DNA of 64,000 nt from Certhia americana (GCA_018697195.1 JAGMWU010000040.1:62001-126000); one strand, 5' to 3'; numbered from the stretch's first letter, positions 13,601-27,558 are shown. Numbers and translations are program-made. Notes: a model not told the origin generated them from the sequence alone.

Positions 13601-16600
13601 AGGTGCAGTACAAACACCTATGTAAGGTTAAAGCACTGCTAAACCAGCTCTCAGAATTGTAAGTCTTAGTGTTTGCTCAAAAAGTCACTTTTATCCTCTC
13701 CTGTCATGGGGCTCTGGGGAACTGGCAGCTCAGAGTTGCTTCATCTCTGCCTGCAGAGGAGCTTCCATGAGGACCTAGTGTTTGCTGCTGGCTTACAGCT
13801 CTTGCTGCTCCCCCATGAACTCTGGTTTTATGCTGAGGAAGTTTGGGGATGCTGTCAAGGTGTCCTCCCAAATTTCAGAACTGATCAGTACTTCTAAAGA
13901 TTAGCTGCATCTGATTAAAGCTACCCAGAAGCCAGCAAAGCAAATTCAAAGCTCACATCATTTAGAGTGTAATGTGGCTTCTTTTGAAAGAGCAGTAACT
14001 TTCAATTGTGCACTTCCTCAACAAATTAGCTTTAAACCCCAGTGCTAAGAAGACAGCATTTGGTTTTAGGCATGCTAAAAAAAAGGCCTGCTCAGTACAG
14101 GAGATCTGAGTACTGCCACCAATCCTAGCACTCCTCCTGTGAGCAGGATATCTCCACAGGTAAATACAACCAGAATGCAGCAGTGCTAGCCATGGCTATG
14201 GTCCCCAAAAAGAATATTTTGGGAATTCATTGCCTGCACTGTTACCAGCAGTGTGGACTCTGCAGATGGCTGGAAACCACTGCCCTAGCAAGCACAGCAG
14301 CACCCTGATGCCACAGTTCAGGATGGTGCTTAACTCTGCCGTGTCAGCTGTGTAGTTGTGCTAACGGGCCTCATCTGGGCTCCCAGTGAAGATAAACTGT
14401 GGTGTCCAGCTGCAGTAATTCTTCTGGTGTGGACAGAGGCTGATTACCTGCAGTCATCATTACTGCAAGGCACTGAGATTCCCAGCAAAGCATCTGTATA
14501 ATGCAGCACATTGTCTGCAGTAAACACAGACAGAGAACTGAAAGAATATTGCTACACATAAACTCTTTGCCACTTAGATTCATTGGCTTCCACCTAGACT
14601 CTATATAAATTCTGACAGCAGAAATTTGCACAAGACTGGTGCGCTAACACATCCATTTTTGTCCACAACAAATGGAAATACTACAAACAAATACCAACAA
14701 AATCTTAAAATTCCTAGAGAGCAAGAGCATGAAGCAAATTGCCAGCCTCACTGAGAGCGCAAAGCGTTTCCCAATGGTGAGAATTACCAATACAGCTGTG
14801 TTTAGAAGTCTAGATGCTAAACTCAAGTGGGGAGCAAGTCAAATCAGCCTGTCACCAAAGTGCAGTGCCATATGAAGGTGACACACAGGAATGGAGTACC
14901 ATGTATGTGCTCTTTCTGGGGTGAAGATTTCTGGGGAAAGAAAGCAAAATAGGAAGAATTTTACAAGCAACAAAATACCAGCTTTCTCCAGCATTTGTAA
15001 TCTGAATGCAGACCAGACAATCTTGTGTTTACCTCTCAAACTACCACCACCTCCTTCCATCTCTCCCAAGCAGTCTACTAAGGTTAACAGAAATACCTAT
15101 GTAGTAGGAAATAAATAGAGAGAAATGAAGATGCATTATATGTCAAAAAGTGAATTGGAAACGTCCACATTAGAAAAGAAAGACATGAATTAATAAGGAT
15201 TTAGCAGAACACCTGGAGACCCAAATCACCCCTGGGATGCAGAAAACACAGCTGGTTTCATAAAGACTGGTGCGAATTACAAACCAGCCCCTTGGAGGAT
15301 TTTGCTGCTCAGTGTTTGGGATCAGGAGCAGAACAGGGAAAGAACTTCAACTCAAGATAAGGCTTTAGTCTTAATACTTTCCTGTCCCCCTCCTGTAAGT
15401 TTCTCAAAGAGAGAGCTACCACCTAGCGCAGAGCCATTTACTGTAATGAGAAGCAGCAAGGATGGATTTGCTCTCTCAGCCTCAGACACTGACTGTGCTT
15501 GACTGCTGTTCATCCAGTGCCTGACACAAGGTGGAAAACCTCTGGCCCTTTTTCACTGTGCAAACCCCAAAACTCCAGCTACACAATGACATTGGCGCTT
15601 TCCTGGCTGTGCTGCCAGGGAAGCCAAAGCCTGAACTGTACCAATTAGCAAGTGAAAAGAAAAAACAAAGAACATGGGATTTTATCAAAATGGTGTGATT
15701 TCCAGGCATTGCTCATGTTTAGGTGAACACACATTGCAAAATGCTTCCAGAAGAGAGAGAAGCTCATGGAAAAGGCACCTCCCTCGTGGGAGAAAGCATA
15801 GGGAGGGGAGCAAGTGCAGCACTGCAAACTAAGACAGCAGCAAACCCCAGGCAGGGCAGGATATCAAGCACAGACAAGTGAGCACTGTGTAACTGGCAGC
15901 TCCAGAGGTACAGAACAGTGCCCAAATGGGCTCCTTCTGACCTTCTTCTGCTCACTCCCTCTCACATTGTCTCTGCCCAGGGGCAAGCTGCCAGCTGCCA
16001 TCCCCTCCTGGCTCCCCTGGGTCCACTAATGGTCCTCAGCCAGGGGAATAATGTGATTTGTCAGGAAAGGGACAAATGCTGCAATAACACGACCACTGAA
16101 ACTGAAGCAGTAGTGCAGGGTAATTGTCCCTGCAAAACACCCTCAGCAGAGCTAAGCTGAGGAAAGCCTAGTAGTGAGAGACATTATTTGCCTGTCCTTT
16201 ATTGAAAATTTCAAGAAAACCAAATGTTGCTGTCCCTAGAGACTTCAGCAAGGAAACTAAGTGACAGGGAAGATAAATGCTTCCTACTGCCAGTGACATA
16301 CCCCACGCAGAAACATAGCGAATATTTTTATAGCTTTGTGCTTTAAATGTGTTTATTAGAGAAACAAGATTTATGCTTCTGGCTCTAAGGGAGGGCAAGA
16401 GAAACTTAAACTGTACAAGTAGTTGTGTACACATGGATGCCTGTATGTGCATATCACATCAGGCAAAAGGAAGGAAAGAGGATTAAAGATAATCTGCTTC
16501 TGAATAGAAAGGCCCTCCCTGCTGTTCTAAATTTTCTTGACTTTTGTTCTTCTTAGAGCCTCTAAAGTAAAGTAAAGTTCAATGCAATACCCTATGATCA

Positions 16601-19290
16601 AAGTCACAGCCTCAAAGAGCAACCAGTCTAGGGGTTTTTTTTTGATAGTTATATCATAAATAAAGTCACTAGAGGACACAAAAAGTAGGTGTGATGCTTC
16701 AAGTAGTTGTGTGCATATGTATTGTAAGCAAAAGACTAAATCACTGTCTGTGTTAAAAGAAACACACAAAAGATAATTTCCAACAGCCTCTGATGTCAAC
16801 TCCAGACCAACATAACTACTTCAACTTCACAGTTACCCTTGGACTGGTAAAGAGGAGGGAGTAAGGGTCAATGACATTCATTCTGCCTATTAGTTTGGGC
16901 AGTTAAGTTTATAGTTAATATTAAATATAATCACTGCCAAAGAAATGACTTAAAATAATGAAAAGAAAAAGCACTATCCAAATCCAGTATTCCATAATAA
17001 ACTCCCCTGAAATGTACAGACCATGGAAAGATGAATGCAGGGAGAGGAATAATTTTATAGAAGGAAGCATTTTTAAATCCCTACTTTACAATGTTTTATA
17101 GAATCAGTAAAAACACAATAAGGATGAAGAGAACTACTTATCTTTCTAAAAGCTTGCATATGCCTCACATCTGCCTTTAAATCCTATGGGGCTTCAAGTC
17201 TGTTTGTACATTTAAAGGTGTTTTTTATATCCTTGCAGGCACACAGGCAAGAATAGCTGGGTTTCTCTCCCCTCAGCAGCTTGATAAATGAGCATTTGTT
17301 ATATGAAAAAAACCCACCTGCAATACAGGGCAGACTCTCTGTCCTGTATTCCAAGAGGCTTCCCACCCACGTTGTAACAAATACACACTCACTGTGTCCT
17401 TATCAGGCCAGACTGGAGAAGATGCTGCAATCTTCAAAAAAAAAGCCCTTGAAGCAGACTTGCCTGTACTTCAGTGATCTGCTGGGAGAAAGGGGCAAGG
17501 GGAAGTGGGGCAATGTGGGCAGCAAACTGGAGAACAAGCAGTGCAGATCAGGTCTCAACTCCCTCTTGGTTTTCATCTCAATATAAGGGTGTCATTGAAG
17601 CCTACAGTCAGTGAAAGTTGTGGCGCTTTCCCCTTTCCTACGGACATTTACTTTTTCCCACATTCACATGCAGATAGTCCTCTCACTTACTGAATGTCAA
17701 ATAGTCACACGATGGACTTTCTCCCAAAGGTGATCTTAGCATGGTCCCTGGCTTCAGAAACTCAATTCAGTGACTATTACTAGACTAATTTTCATGCTTT
17801 TACTTTGCAGGAGATAAAAAAGTTTTACATGGTGACTTATATTCAGCTGAAACAACAATGCTGGGTTCTTTGGGGATTGAAAAAATAATGTAGGCCCATA
17901 TACCAAAGTCAGCATTTGGGGTTCCCTGGAAATTTGGCTGTGGCTCCTCTCTGCATCAGCCTGTAGGCAGAAAAGAACTGTCGTGCTGATTTCTCTGCAC
18001 TATACACATGAAATACACTAATCCAGATTTGCCCAGACCCCTGAATAGGGCTGAATTTGGCATAAGATTACCCAAAACTGCACCAAAGCTTTCTGAAAGT
18101 CCTGTAAATCAGAGAAAACTATTCTTCAAACTAGGGCTGGCTTCCGAGCTGACAATGAAACCAGAAAAAGAGGCAGTTCCACATTTAATGATGAAATCAA
18201 TCTACCCTCTTCATAGTTTCATCCTCCCTCTTGATAGTTTCTGGAGAACAAATCTCAGAGCACCCACTTGCTGCCTCTTCAATTATACTCTGATGCCATA
18301 AGCATAATCCAGTCAAAGGTGTTTTTTTTCTCTCACCAACAACCTTGAACATCAAACCATTCAACTCAGGCATACTGAGCAACCTGTAACATTTACTACA
18401 GGCTTAAGTGAAGACTATGATGAAAGTACAAGGACTTACTGGCTGTAGATCTGCACAGGAACCAAGGTACCTATTCCTAAAACTGAGGGCAATTTAACCT
18501 TCCCATCCTGTATTTCTGCACAGAGGTTTCAGAAAACTTCTGCCATTGCCCACTGCTCAAATAAACCAGCACTTTGGTTTAAGGGTCTTGGACAAATCCC
18601 CTGTTGCTGTTTTCCAGTAGCAGGAACAAAAAGTGATTCTTGCTTAAGGAGTTGTAGAAACTAATTTGGTTTCCTGTAACCATGAATGGAATTAGGGTTT
18701 CATTTGATATAGTCAGCATTCCTTCCATTTGCCTCATGAAAACTGTAAGGATACTTATCTCTTGCACTTCTTTGCTTCAATATACCAAGTTAGAAGACAT
18801 TATACCTTTAAACACAATCAGATTTTATATTCACACAGTATGTACCCCTCTAGTTAGACACAAATCTCTTACTTGATGCAAAGATGCTCTCTCTTTAAGG
18901 TTTCTTCCAGAACTTATTGGGTTGATATTACTTACTCTTTTTTCCCTGCTAAGATTTGGAACTGTTCACAGACAGATCAATCCACAGATAAAGAGAAAAG
19001 AGATTAAATGCGATTTCTTTTACCAGGGAGTAAAGTCTGTATGAATAATATAATGTACCTCAGATATTTGGGTGACCAAAAGAATTATACAGATTGCATA
19101 GCAGCATGAAGATAAAATTAATTGGGTCTCTTTGCACGGTATCTGTTATGAAAGCAGTTAAAATAGTTTTGTATATTTTGGATGAGTTAAAGAAATGTCA
19201 CTTTCAAGATTCCTTTTCCCCTCTCCTTTCAATCAGTGTCCCTTTATTTTCATTTTCATACACCTGCTAAGTGTATCCTGCTGTATTCAC
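13601..19290. other. Unique non-coding sequence
   Basis: The stretch has no recognisable transposon or exon. Open frames near 14.4-15.1, 15.5-16.2 and 17.3-18.3 kb occur in antisense pairs and show no domains. A near-identical 20-base word appears at 16416-16435 and 16700-16719 (see findings). Confidence 0.65.
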
Positions 19291-19420
19291 AGTTCAGCAT
19301 GATGGGTTTCATATTTAGTGGAAAATGAACAATTCGTACCCTGAAGATTCCAATTATTCGGCTCACTCAGAGATTCGTCTTTGGAGTATCAATGAGGACA
19401 ATGAAAAGTGAAGCCAGGAA
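19291..19420. promoter_or_regulatory. Candidate conserved non-coding element
   Basis: Three ATTCG words lie at 19332, 19356 and 19373 in DNA that is otherwise nearly free of CpG, together with an ATTA core. Retained CpGs in AT-rich unique sequence are a weak sign of constraint. No alignment was possible, so this is only a candidate. Confidence 0.22.
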
Positions 19421-21383
19421 AAAAAAGAGAAAGTTTTTCCCCCAATAAAATGTTGTGTCAGGGGAAGGGGTTACTTGAAATCAGCAGCTTGACAATGAAA
19501 AAGAAACAAACAAGAGCAAAAGGTTGTTGAAAGAGATCTGGAATTTCACACATTTGCATTATTATCAGGACAGATTTATTGCAGTTCTAATTCTGCCCAA
19601 TATGCTTGAAGACAAAAAATAATATTGAAAGGAGGTCATGCTTCTCCTCCACACTGAGCGAATGACTGTGTTCTTTCAGAAGAATATGAGAAAGCCTGCA
19701 ATGTCACCCTTCTTTGTCCTTGTGATCTTTTGGTGAGGAATATGAATTTAACTCTCTGTCTACAAGGAAAGGACTTCCTCCAGCAACTCGATCCAACTTT
19801 TACTCTTTAGGGAATTTTGAAATCTTAAGTGCATTTGTTAAATCACAGTCAGATGCAAACCTGGCCACAGGGTTCAGCTGTGCCCAGATCCTATGGGACA
19901 CTTAATTCCCACTCACAGATCTGGAGACTTTGAAATGTTAATTGTAGGACAGTTCGAGGCTCTGCATTCCTGGGCTTTCTGCCAGTGGTTCATCAGAAGT
20001 GAAATATCAGATGTTCAGACTTACTGCATAAAGAGTTAAGGGCAGAGTGCTCTGATTTGGAAAGCTTAGAGTTTGATGAACCAATTGATCTCTCCAAGGT
20101 TCAAAGAATTCACAATTTCCTTTCCTCTTTCAAATACACACTCCTCCTGAATTCAGATGTTTCCAGACGGACTTGACTCCAAGGTACAACCCAGTTCCAA
20201 CCTGTATATCAGGTGTGTACAGCACTCTATTCTCAGCTACACCACACCAGCACTTCCAGATGAGCAGACTGCCAGCTCTGGGTTATGGGTGAAGCAAAAG
20301 AGAGCAAACAAGCCAGCTGACATGAGATAATAATGACCATGCAATATCCCAGACAAGGAAAGGTTAGGTCCTGCAGAAATCTCACTGGTGTATTTTCCAG
20401 GCCTTGCACCAGATCCCCACCTCTACCTACTAGAACATGAAACAGAACCAGAAACAAAATGGCCAAAATACCACAGGACAAGCTATTTTTATAATTACAT
20501 CAGTGTATGTGAAACATGGAGCAAGGTGAACTCTTATATAGGAGACACAGTTCAACAAAAATTGGTTCCCCAAAGCCATTTTTTCTTATTCCAATGAATG
20601 TCTGTTGAGCTTTGGGATCTTGGTGACACTCTACTGATCTTGTAAATTACCTAAAATTCCTCTACATCTACAAGAACACCATCCTAGGAGTAAAATGAGG
20701 AGAGAGAGAGACAGGAAAGCTGTTAAAGTTCTTGTCTCGCCACTCATCTGATAACAAAATCTCAAGTGCTCTCTAACCAAGAGAGTTGCCTTTCTAACCC
20801 TCCATAGTGCAGACATGCCATCAACTTCAGAAAATAGATTATTTATTGCAATTCTCGATCTCACGATGCAGATAGATAGGAGCATTTTGCAGTAGTGGTG
20901 TACACTAAATACATGTAAATTGTTGTCTTTCTCACATTAGTCAATTTACAGGGGAGCATCGATTGCTGGCAAACAGCAACAAATAAAATTGCAATGACAA
21001 CTGTTGTGTAGAGAAAATTCTGTTTCCTTCTGAAAGGGTTACTGTGTTAATTACTTGGATTGGTCTTATTTCAGTGTAATAACCTGGTGGGAGACAAGGA
21101 GGGGGAACTGTAATGAGAAGAAAGAAATTTGAGAGCAAACAACCAAAGGTCTGAAACACACATTTGGACAAAGGTATCATGCAAGGGAACAGAATGTGCT
21201 TACAGCCCACTGAGGCCTGTCTTTTACTACAATAACAGGGACATAATTTACTAAACAAACACCAGCTGCCTATAGATCTCTGACACCTGACCATTTAGGC
21301 GGTTGAAAAAATCTTCATCAAACACAGCCATCTCTTACCGTTAAAGGGTAAAAACAGATCTTTCAACTCCAGGAATCAAGAGG

Positions 21384-21398
21384 AAAAAAAAAAAAAAA
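21384..21398 (+). repeat. Poly-A run (15 A)
   Basis: Fifteen uninterrupted A residues in unique sequence. Confidence 0.9.
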
Positions 21399-22492
21399 TA
21401 CAGCTTGTTCCTCTCAAAGATATGGGAAATAATTTTTGGACAAGCATTTATTTTCTTCCTGAGCATGCATCATTAATCAGTCAGAGCTGTGTGCAGCAGA
21501 GAAGGGAACACATCTCTTGTTTCACCTGGGAAAGAGGATGGCTGTTTTTAAAATAAGCATACACAAACAGGCATGCTCCCTCAGTTTCCTCAACTGACAG
21601 TGTAACACTGACTCTCCAGGAAGCTTTACTTTGGATGAAATGATTGGATGGAAAAACCATAAAGCATATTGAAAGCATATTTTTCCTTGGTTGCTGTCCC
21701 GTTCTTTTCCACACATATTTGTTATCTATGCAGTGTGGATCAGTGAACAGTTCCATAGCCCAGCTGAAAGCAAATAATCACTCAGAGCAGTCCAATATCC
21801 AAGCTCACAGGATGGCACTGCTGCATTTGGGCTGCTGGAAAGTCTTCCTACCAGCCAGATGGGACATCAGTGATTATCAGCATTTTTCCCAAAGCAAAAG
21901 CACCAGAACCACCTCTTCAATATTTCTGAGTGAAAATGATAATCTCAGCAAGTCAAAGGAACTAGAGATCACCTCCTTCTCTACTTTTTTTCCAGAGCTG
22001 CCTTGATGGCAACATCTTCTGGGAGAAAAGCTGCCAGAGTTCTGTAATCCCCTCCACCTGTCATTAAAACATGCCATCTGTTACTGTGTTAGCTTTAGTC
22101 AGGTCTGGACAGAAGACATTAGACTAGAAGGTTTCTCATTTGGACTTATCTATAGTACAGTCTCACATGATGTGAGCTCTGCTTTACAAATCAAGAAAAT
22201 GTCCACTTCTACTTTGCTTCAAGGACTTTTAAACAATAAGCAAAACCAATTAAAACCTGACACCTAAGATATTTTTATTTATAACCCAATTAAAGAACAC
22301 TCAATGTCCTCAATGCAACTTTTGCTAACCAATTAGAAAAGCTCCCCTAAACCAGAGAAGAAGGAGGAAGAAGAAAGTGAAGGACTGAGACAACACCCAA
22401 ATCCCTCCATATTGTCTCTCATATGACTCCATATCCTAAACCCCCAAACCTTAAATATTTCACCCTGTGACATTACACACTCCTATGCAACT

Positions 22493-22515
22493 ACACACAC
22501 ACACACACACACACA
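22493..22515 (+). repeat. (AC)n microsatellite
   Basis: An uninterrupted AC dinucleotide repeat of about 11.5 units, likely polymorphic. Confidence 0.95.
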
Positions 22516-25479
22516 TCCTCAGTGCTATCACCCAGTTTTGGAAGCCGTTCCCACAGCCTCATGTCAAAGGCAGTATCCATCTGAGGATCACAACCTGTCA
22601 AGCCAGAAAGCCCGATGCTTTCAGCATTTAGGGTTCCAACAGCCATACATGATAGAAGTTGATTGCTTTCTAAAGAAACTTCATGCCAAGTGGATGGAAG
22701 GGTTGTGAACCACAGTGTGTGATCTTGGAGTACACTCTCCTCTCCTCAGTGAAAATGGAGTGACCTGCAGTCTCGCATCACCACCCTGTAAATCTGCACC
22801 TGCTTTGCAGAGCCATTATTTATTTGGGAAGGAGGTCCTGAAGTTTCTGTTTGCAACTGATTAAGGTTCAACAGGAGAGTGCCCTTGAACCAGAAGAGCA
22901 CCACAGTTAAAACAATAACAGGAGGGCATTTGCCTGCTGACTTACTCTCTTCTGCTTTGCTAAACTTGACTACTTTTATTCGGCAAAAACTTAACTCCCT
23001 TTTAGACCATAGATCTTCCTACTTAATGCCCAATAAGGTCACTAACCTTCCTTGCAATTATATTGCATTTCCAAACTACTGCAGTGTACCACAAATACAG
23101 CCAGGTTTTGGGTGCTCACAGACCTTTAATGCTACAACCCAGTTTGCACAAGGAAAGAGAAATCCAGGCAGAACACCTGGAACTGGTGCAAGACCTGCAT
23201 TTCTTTTTCCCTGAATGTTGGTAATCCCTGAAAACAGTCATAGTCCTTCAGTCTGCAGGCAAGTTCCACTCAACATGAATCACACTTACAGCATGTACCC
23301 AATGAGTTTTTAAAGCTCATCAGTGCAGACCTGACCACTTCTCAAGGCAACTGACCCTGCCCTTAATTATTTATATAATTTGAAAGATTTTCAGGAGATC
23401 TACCTGAATCTCATTTCCTTTAATCTCAGCCCACTCAGCCTTGTCCTGTGAGAACGCAGAAAGATGTTTGATCCCTTTTTGTACTAATTTTTTTCATCTG
23501 TTCAAACACAAGCATCTTACATCAGCATTGGCATGAAAATTAATGAAAGTAGCTAAATTTTTAAAATCTGCTAAATATAAGCAATTTCTAATGATAAAAT
23601 GCTATAGTTGTAAGTATAAAATTATATGCTATTCAAGCAAAAATTTTATGTCCAAAGAGAACTGCTTAAGCTATGAGACCCATGGGACCCATATCACCCC
23701 CATCACCTTATCATCTTTTTATTTCAGACTCACACTGCAGGGGACAGAAATGCACAGGACTAGCTGAGGTTTAAGAACAGTCAAGAGCAAGTGCCATAAG
23801 CAATACACCAATGTGAGGTAAGCAGAAAAAAGCAGGATGATTTCTCACTTTAGACAGCCATCTGTAATACAGACACAATTCACATTTTGAGAGAATGGCC
23901 TTGTGAACGACCAAACAGAAGATTAAAAATCCACAAACTATTGTTTGGAGGTGATGGTGGCAATTGTTTTGGAGGTTACATAGCATAGCTACAATAACTG
24001 GCAATACATTTGTTTCATGAACAACTATCATGGGAGATAGTAACTCCTTTTAATATTACACTCTGAGCTTACATACAGCATCCCTGTCTCAGACTGTGTA
24101 TTCTCCAGTGCAAATAATATTTCCTGCAGGTTATTCTACACAGCCAGTCATAAGCACAACCATGGTCATGACAGCAGTTTCTGAAATATTAAAATAACTC
24201 CTGTGAACCTTACTTTATTCTGTAACCTGAACTCGAGACTCAGTCTAAACAGCAGACAGATGTAACAATTTCCCTTTGTGCATTTTCCTTTCCCTTTGCC
24301 TAGTTCATTTTGTCAGGTTAAAAACTAGATGAGCCTCAGATGCTGAAGCTGGGTGGCAGTGAAAGGCCATGCACCTTCAAAGAAGCAGCTCTGCTGAACA
24401 GGCTCATTTTCAGCCTGCTTGCTCTCCAGCTATTCTTCCACTCAGCTCTCAATTGGGATGTTCAAAGTAAAAGCAAAGCCAGGACTCTAAGCCATTTTAT
24501 AAGCTCTCAGGCCAAAAGCTTGACATATCTCTGTGTCATCTCGTGACTGAGCAGAATTCTCTAATTTCACGTGCCTGGAGGTCTAATAGACTTGATGTCA
24601 CATGGCTGTCTATCTTCTGCAAAATTCTTCTAAAACTGGACTTTCTTTTATTGACTTCTTTCTGGCTGCAATTCCCATCACAGTAAAATTCTTCTCTTTG
24701 TGCCTGGAAATCTTCCCTCACAAAACTGTTTGCTGGAGATGTGGTTGAAAATGACAGTCATTTACCTGATGTCACTTCACCTGGGAGTTCTGTACCTTCA
24801 CCTGTCAAAACTAAGCCCCTTTACTGCGGTCCCTTTGGAAACTTTCTGATGCTGCTCTGAGCCACAAAGCTCTCCTTTCACTCACATCACCTCCAGGGAT
24901 GGCTGAGGTCAGTGGGCACAGGCAGCCCACCAGTACCTGCTGTCCCCTAATGGTGCTGGACACAGCCCAGCAGCACTCAGGGATGCTGAGTGTATTCCAG
25001 TCTGCTGCTACTTGCTTCTGCAGTGCACATACACACAGAAGAAAAGTCCTTTTATCCACCTTCAAGCATTTCATTTTCTCCCCAGACCCACACCACCCTT
25101 TACCCCTCAGCTCAATCACTATCATTTTCTTTGTAAAATAAACTTCACAGGCTCATATTTGCTCTCCCATGACCCCTGTGCCTGCCAACCTTTCCATCTG
25201 GTACCTTCCTGGCTGTCTAGTCCCACCTTGAAACCCTTGCTCATATACATTCACTGCCAAAAAATGAAGGAGTGAATAAATAAATAATTTAAAGAAATTT
25301 GGACAGTCAGAAAACTGTCCCCTGCTCTCTGATGTTTGCCAGTGTGCACTTAACTTTCCCCTACAGTAAAATGGCCTGGGGTAAAACAGGGCAGTATTAA
25401 GAATAAAGAAGATCCTGAAAGGCCAAAGTGTGAGTTTACTAGCAACAAGGAAAGTTAATATTTCCTTTTCATACAGTTA

Positions 25480-25700
25480 ATTTCTGTAACTAAGGATTGC
25501 TGAAGAATAATTCTCTAATGGCAGGGATAGAAATGATGTGAATGCTAGAGACTTTGGCAGAGCTATTTTGCGTTAATTTATTTAGAAGTATAAAAAAACC
25601 AGAAAGCCATCCACTGGAGGTTAGTGACCCGGACACATTTAAAAGAAAATAATCATGGCTGGGGAATACTGACATGTCTGATCTCCCTAAATTACTCACT
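25480..25700. promoter_or_regulatory. Candidate conserved non-coding element
   Basis: Unique AT-rich sequence with several ATTA/TTAAT cores, a GCGTTAATTTATTTA stretch and isolated CpGs, without simple repeats. It resembles vertebrate enhancer sequence but has no decisive feature. It lies about 200 bases before a stronger candidate of the same type. Confidence 0.25.
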
Positions 25701-25879
25701 TGGAGGCATTTTAGTTTGCTTGTTTATTTTATAAAGTGCAGGTGGATCAAGAACACATGTAGTCAGAAATAAAAACGAAAAGAAAAAAATTATTTAACAA
25801 GTTCCTATTCGAAGTCACTCATATGATCCCCATCCAGAAGGCAGGCCAGACCTCTTTATAAAAAGTTAACATGTTGGGA

Positions 25880-26130
25880 GAGTTGACAAAAATTGGAATA
25901 CAGCCTAAGCAATTAGTAGACTGTCAGTAATTGGAATTAAGTAATCAACTTCAGCCGCTACAAAAACGTACTGTGGAGAACACTTCCATTGCCAAGGAGA
26001 TGAATGGGATAACTGTACAGCTTTTCCATCTCTAGCTGCTATGACTCGATGGCAAAATAATCCACAGGCAATTGAATGCCTGCAATTCAACAATGAAATA
26101 CCGGGATCAATATTTAATTCACAACTCTCT
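25880..26130. promoter_or_regulatory. Candidate conserved non-coding element rich in homeodomain cores
   Basis: Within 250 bases the sequence carries many TAAT/ATTA or CAATTA/CAATTG words, for example AGCAATTAG, GTAATTGGAATTAAG and AGGCAATTGAATG. It also has CpGs in CAGCCGC, AAACGTA, ACTCGAT and TACCGGG, which are scarce elsewhere in the window. It has no internal repeats and no supported coding frame. This looks like a deeply constrained developmental enhancer. The claim is by resemblance only. Confidence 0.35.
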
Positions 26131-27558
26131 TACCTTTTCTTTAAATCCACTTTAAGCATATTAATACTCTGAAGACATTAAGAGGCTTTTATTCCTGGGT
26201 GAGTACATCTGAAGCAGAACGCTGACTGCATGGTCTGAGGTTGTGGTATATTGACTCATGATTTTTGTTTTGCATATATATTGTGAGAAGCAGTCGTCAA
26301 AATCACAGTGAGAAAAAGAGCAAGTGAGCACTTGCTCCTGAGACCCATCCTAAACTTCACTACGGAGCCCTCTGTCACTCTGCCTGAGCCACTCCCAAAA
26401 TGCCTGCCTGCTGAACAAATGGTACAGCAGCACTTGCCCACCTTGCAGGCACACTGCGAGGCTGAGGGAAGGTGAAACTGCAGCTGGTCCTGGCAGGGTG
26501 GCTGAGGAAGAGAGAAGAGGGGAAAGAGCCAGGCATGAACTGGCATTCCCAAGCATGTGAGGCTTTCTGGGCAGCATGCACGGCAGTAGGCCAGCCTCAG
26601 CCTAAGGGACCACACAGCACACCACGCTGCAGATGTAGTTTTGCCCATTGGCAGGGAACCACATGCTGTTTCTCTCAAAGGCAGGTCCAAAGATTGCCAG
26701 TGCCCTTCGGGGAGTCTGAGGAAGCCTGCATCTTCACCTGTGCCAAGCAAATGTGCTGTTTGCTCTAAATATTCCCAGGGGCATCCCAGCACCCTGTCCC
26801 TGCCTGAGTCAGGCAGAGCTGTGCAAACACACAACAGGGTTATCATACCAAACAACAGCTCGTCCTACTCACATCTTGGCTGCACATCTGTCTGTGGCAC
26901 TGCCTACCTACCTGCTAGGGAAGCACAGAGAAAAGTATTTCAACCACTTCTGTATTTGCTGCTTCCCAAGCTGACTTTCTGGTAAGGATGTGCAACACAG
27001 CTTCATGGGACTGGGAATCCACAATCAGTGCTGTGCACACCCGCTTGCTCAGCCCTTCTCATGGCAGTGCCAAAACACCCCCTGGGGCAGCTTGCCCAAC
27101 ACAACATGGCCAAGGCCCCTGACTTGTTCCCAGATAACAACCAGCAAGAAACAAAAATAAGTTCATGACCCTGCTTAAGACAACAGAGCTCGCAGCCAGG
27201 CGCCAAGCTGAAGCACCAGGAGCCTGTAATTGAAACATGCCTTGTGAAGTGAGGCACACACGAAATACCAATTTTCTACAACACCTGCACTAGCAGAGTA
27301 ATAAGAAAGTTCATCCTCACAGCCTGCTCTGGCCCCTGGTGTTGTTTGTATCACTGTTCCTGGGTTTGGGGGAGGAACAGACAGGAGAGTAACAGACAGG
27401 AAAAAGCCTCCTTTGTAAATGACAGCACTAATGGAGCTTATCTCTACCAAGAGTAATTCAATCCAAAATGCTGAAGGAGAGGGTTGCAGCACTCAGTTAA
27501 GAAAACATTCTCTAAAATAAAATCACTTCTAACTTCAATTAGACACTCACTAGACACT
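26131..27558. other. Higher-GC non-coding block with overlapping chance ORFs
   Basis: The longest open frame of the window (26256-26855, minus, 199 codons) lies here. Frames of 98 and 114 codons are open on the plus strand over the same bases, and shorter frames lie on both strands, so stop depletion from base composition is the simpler cause. The 199-codon product is cysteine-rich and matches no family I know. Confidence 0.55.

Larger units (their letters stand above)
19421..25200. other. Unique non-coding sequence with simple repeats
   Basis: It contains a poly-A run at 21384-21398 and a CA microsatellite at 22493-22515. An open minus-strand stretch below 21084 follows a very strong acceptor-like pyrimidine tract (see findings). 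The other open frames (21644-22006, 22879-23214, 24811-25141) show no family features and I treat them as chance. Confidence 0.6.

Noticed and set aside
21575..21610. MIR-like phrase CCTCAGTTTCCTCAACTG
   Set aside because: Only about 18 bases match the MIR 3' core and the expected upstream core sequence is absent.
27291..27365. Minus-strand exon-like segment after a strong CCCCCAAACCCAG acceptor, ending at GTGCAG/GTGTTG
   Set aside because: Its phase does not fit the 77-codon exon upstream and the 25-residue peptide is not distinctive; pseudo-exons of this quality are common.
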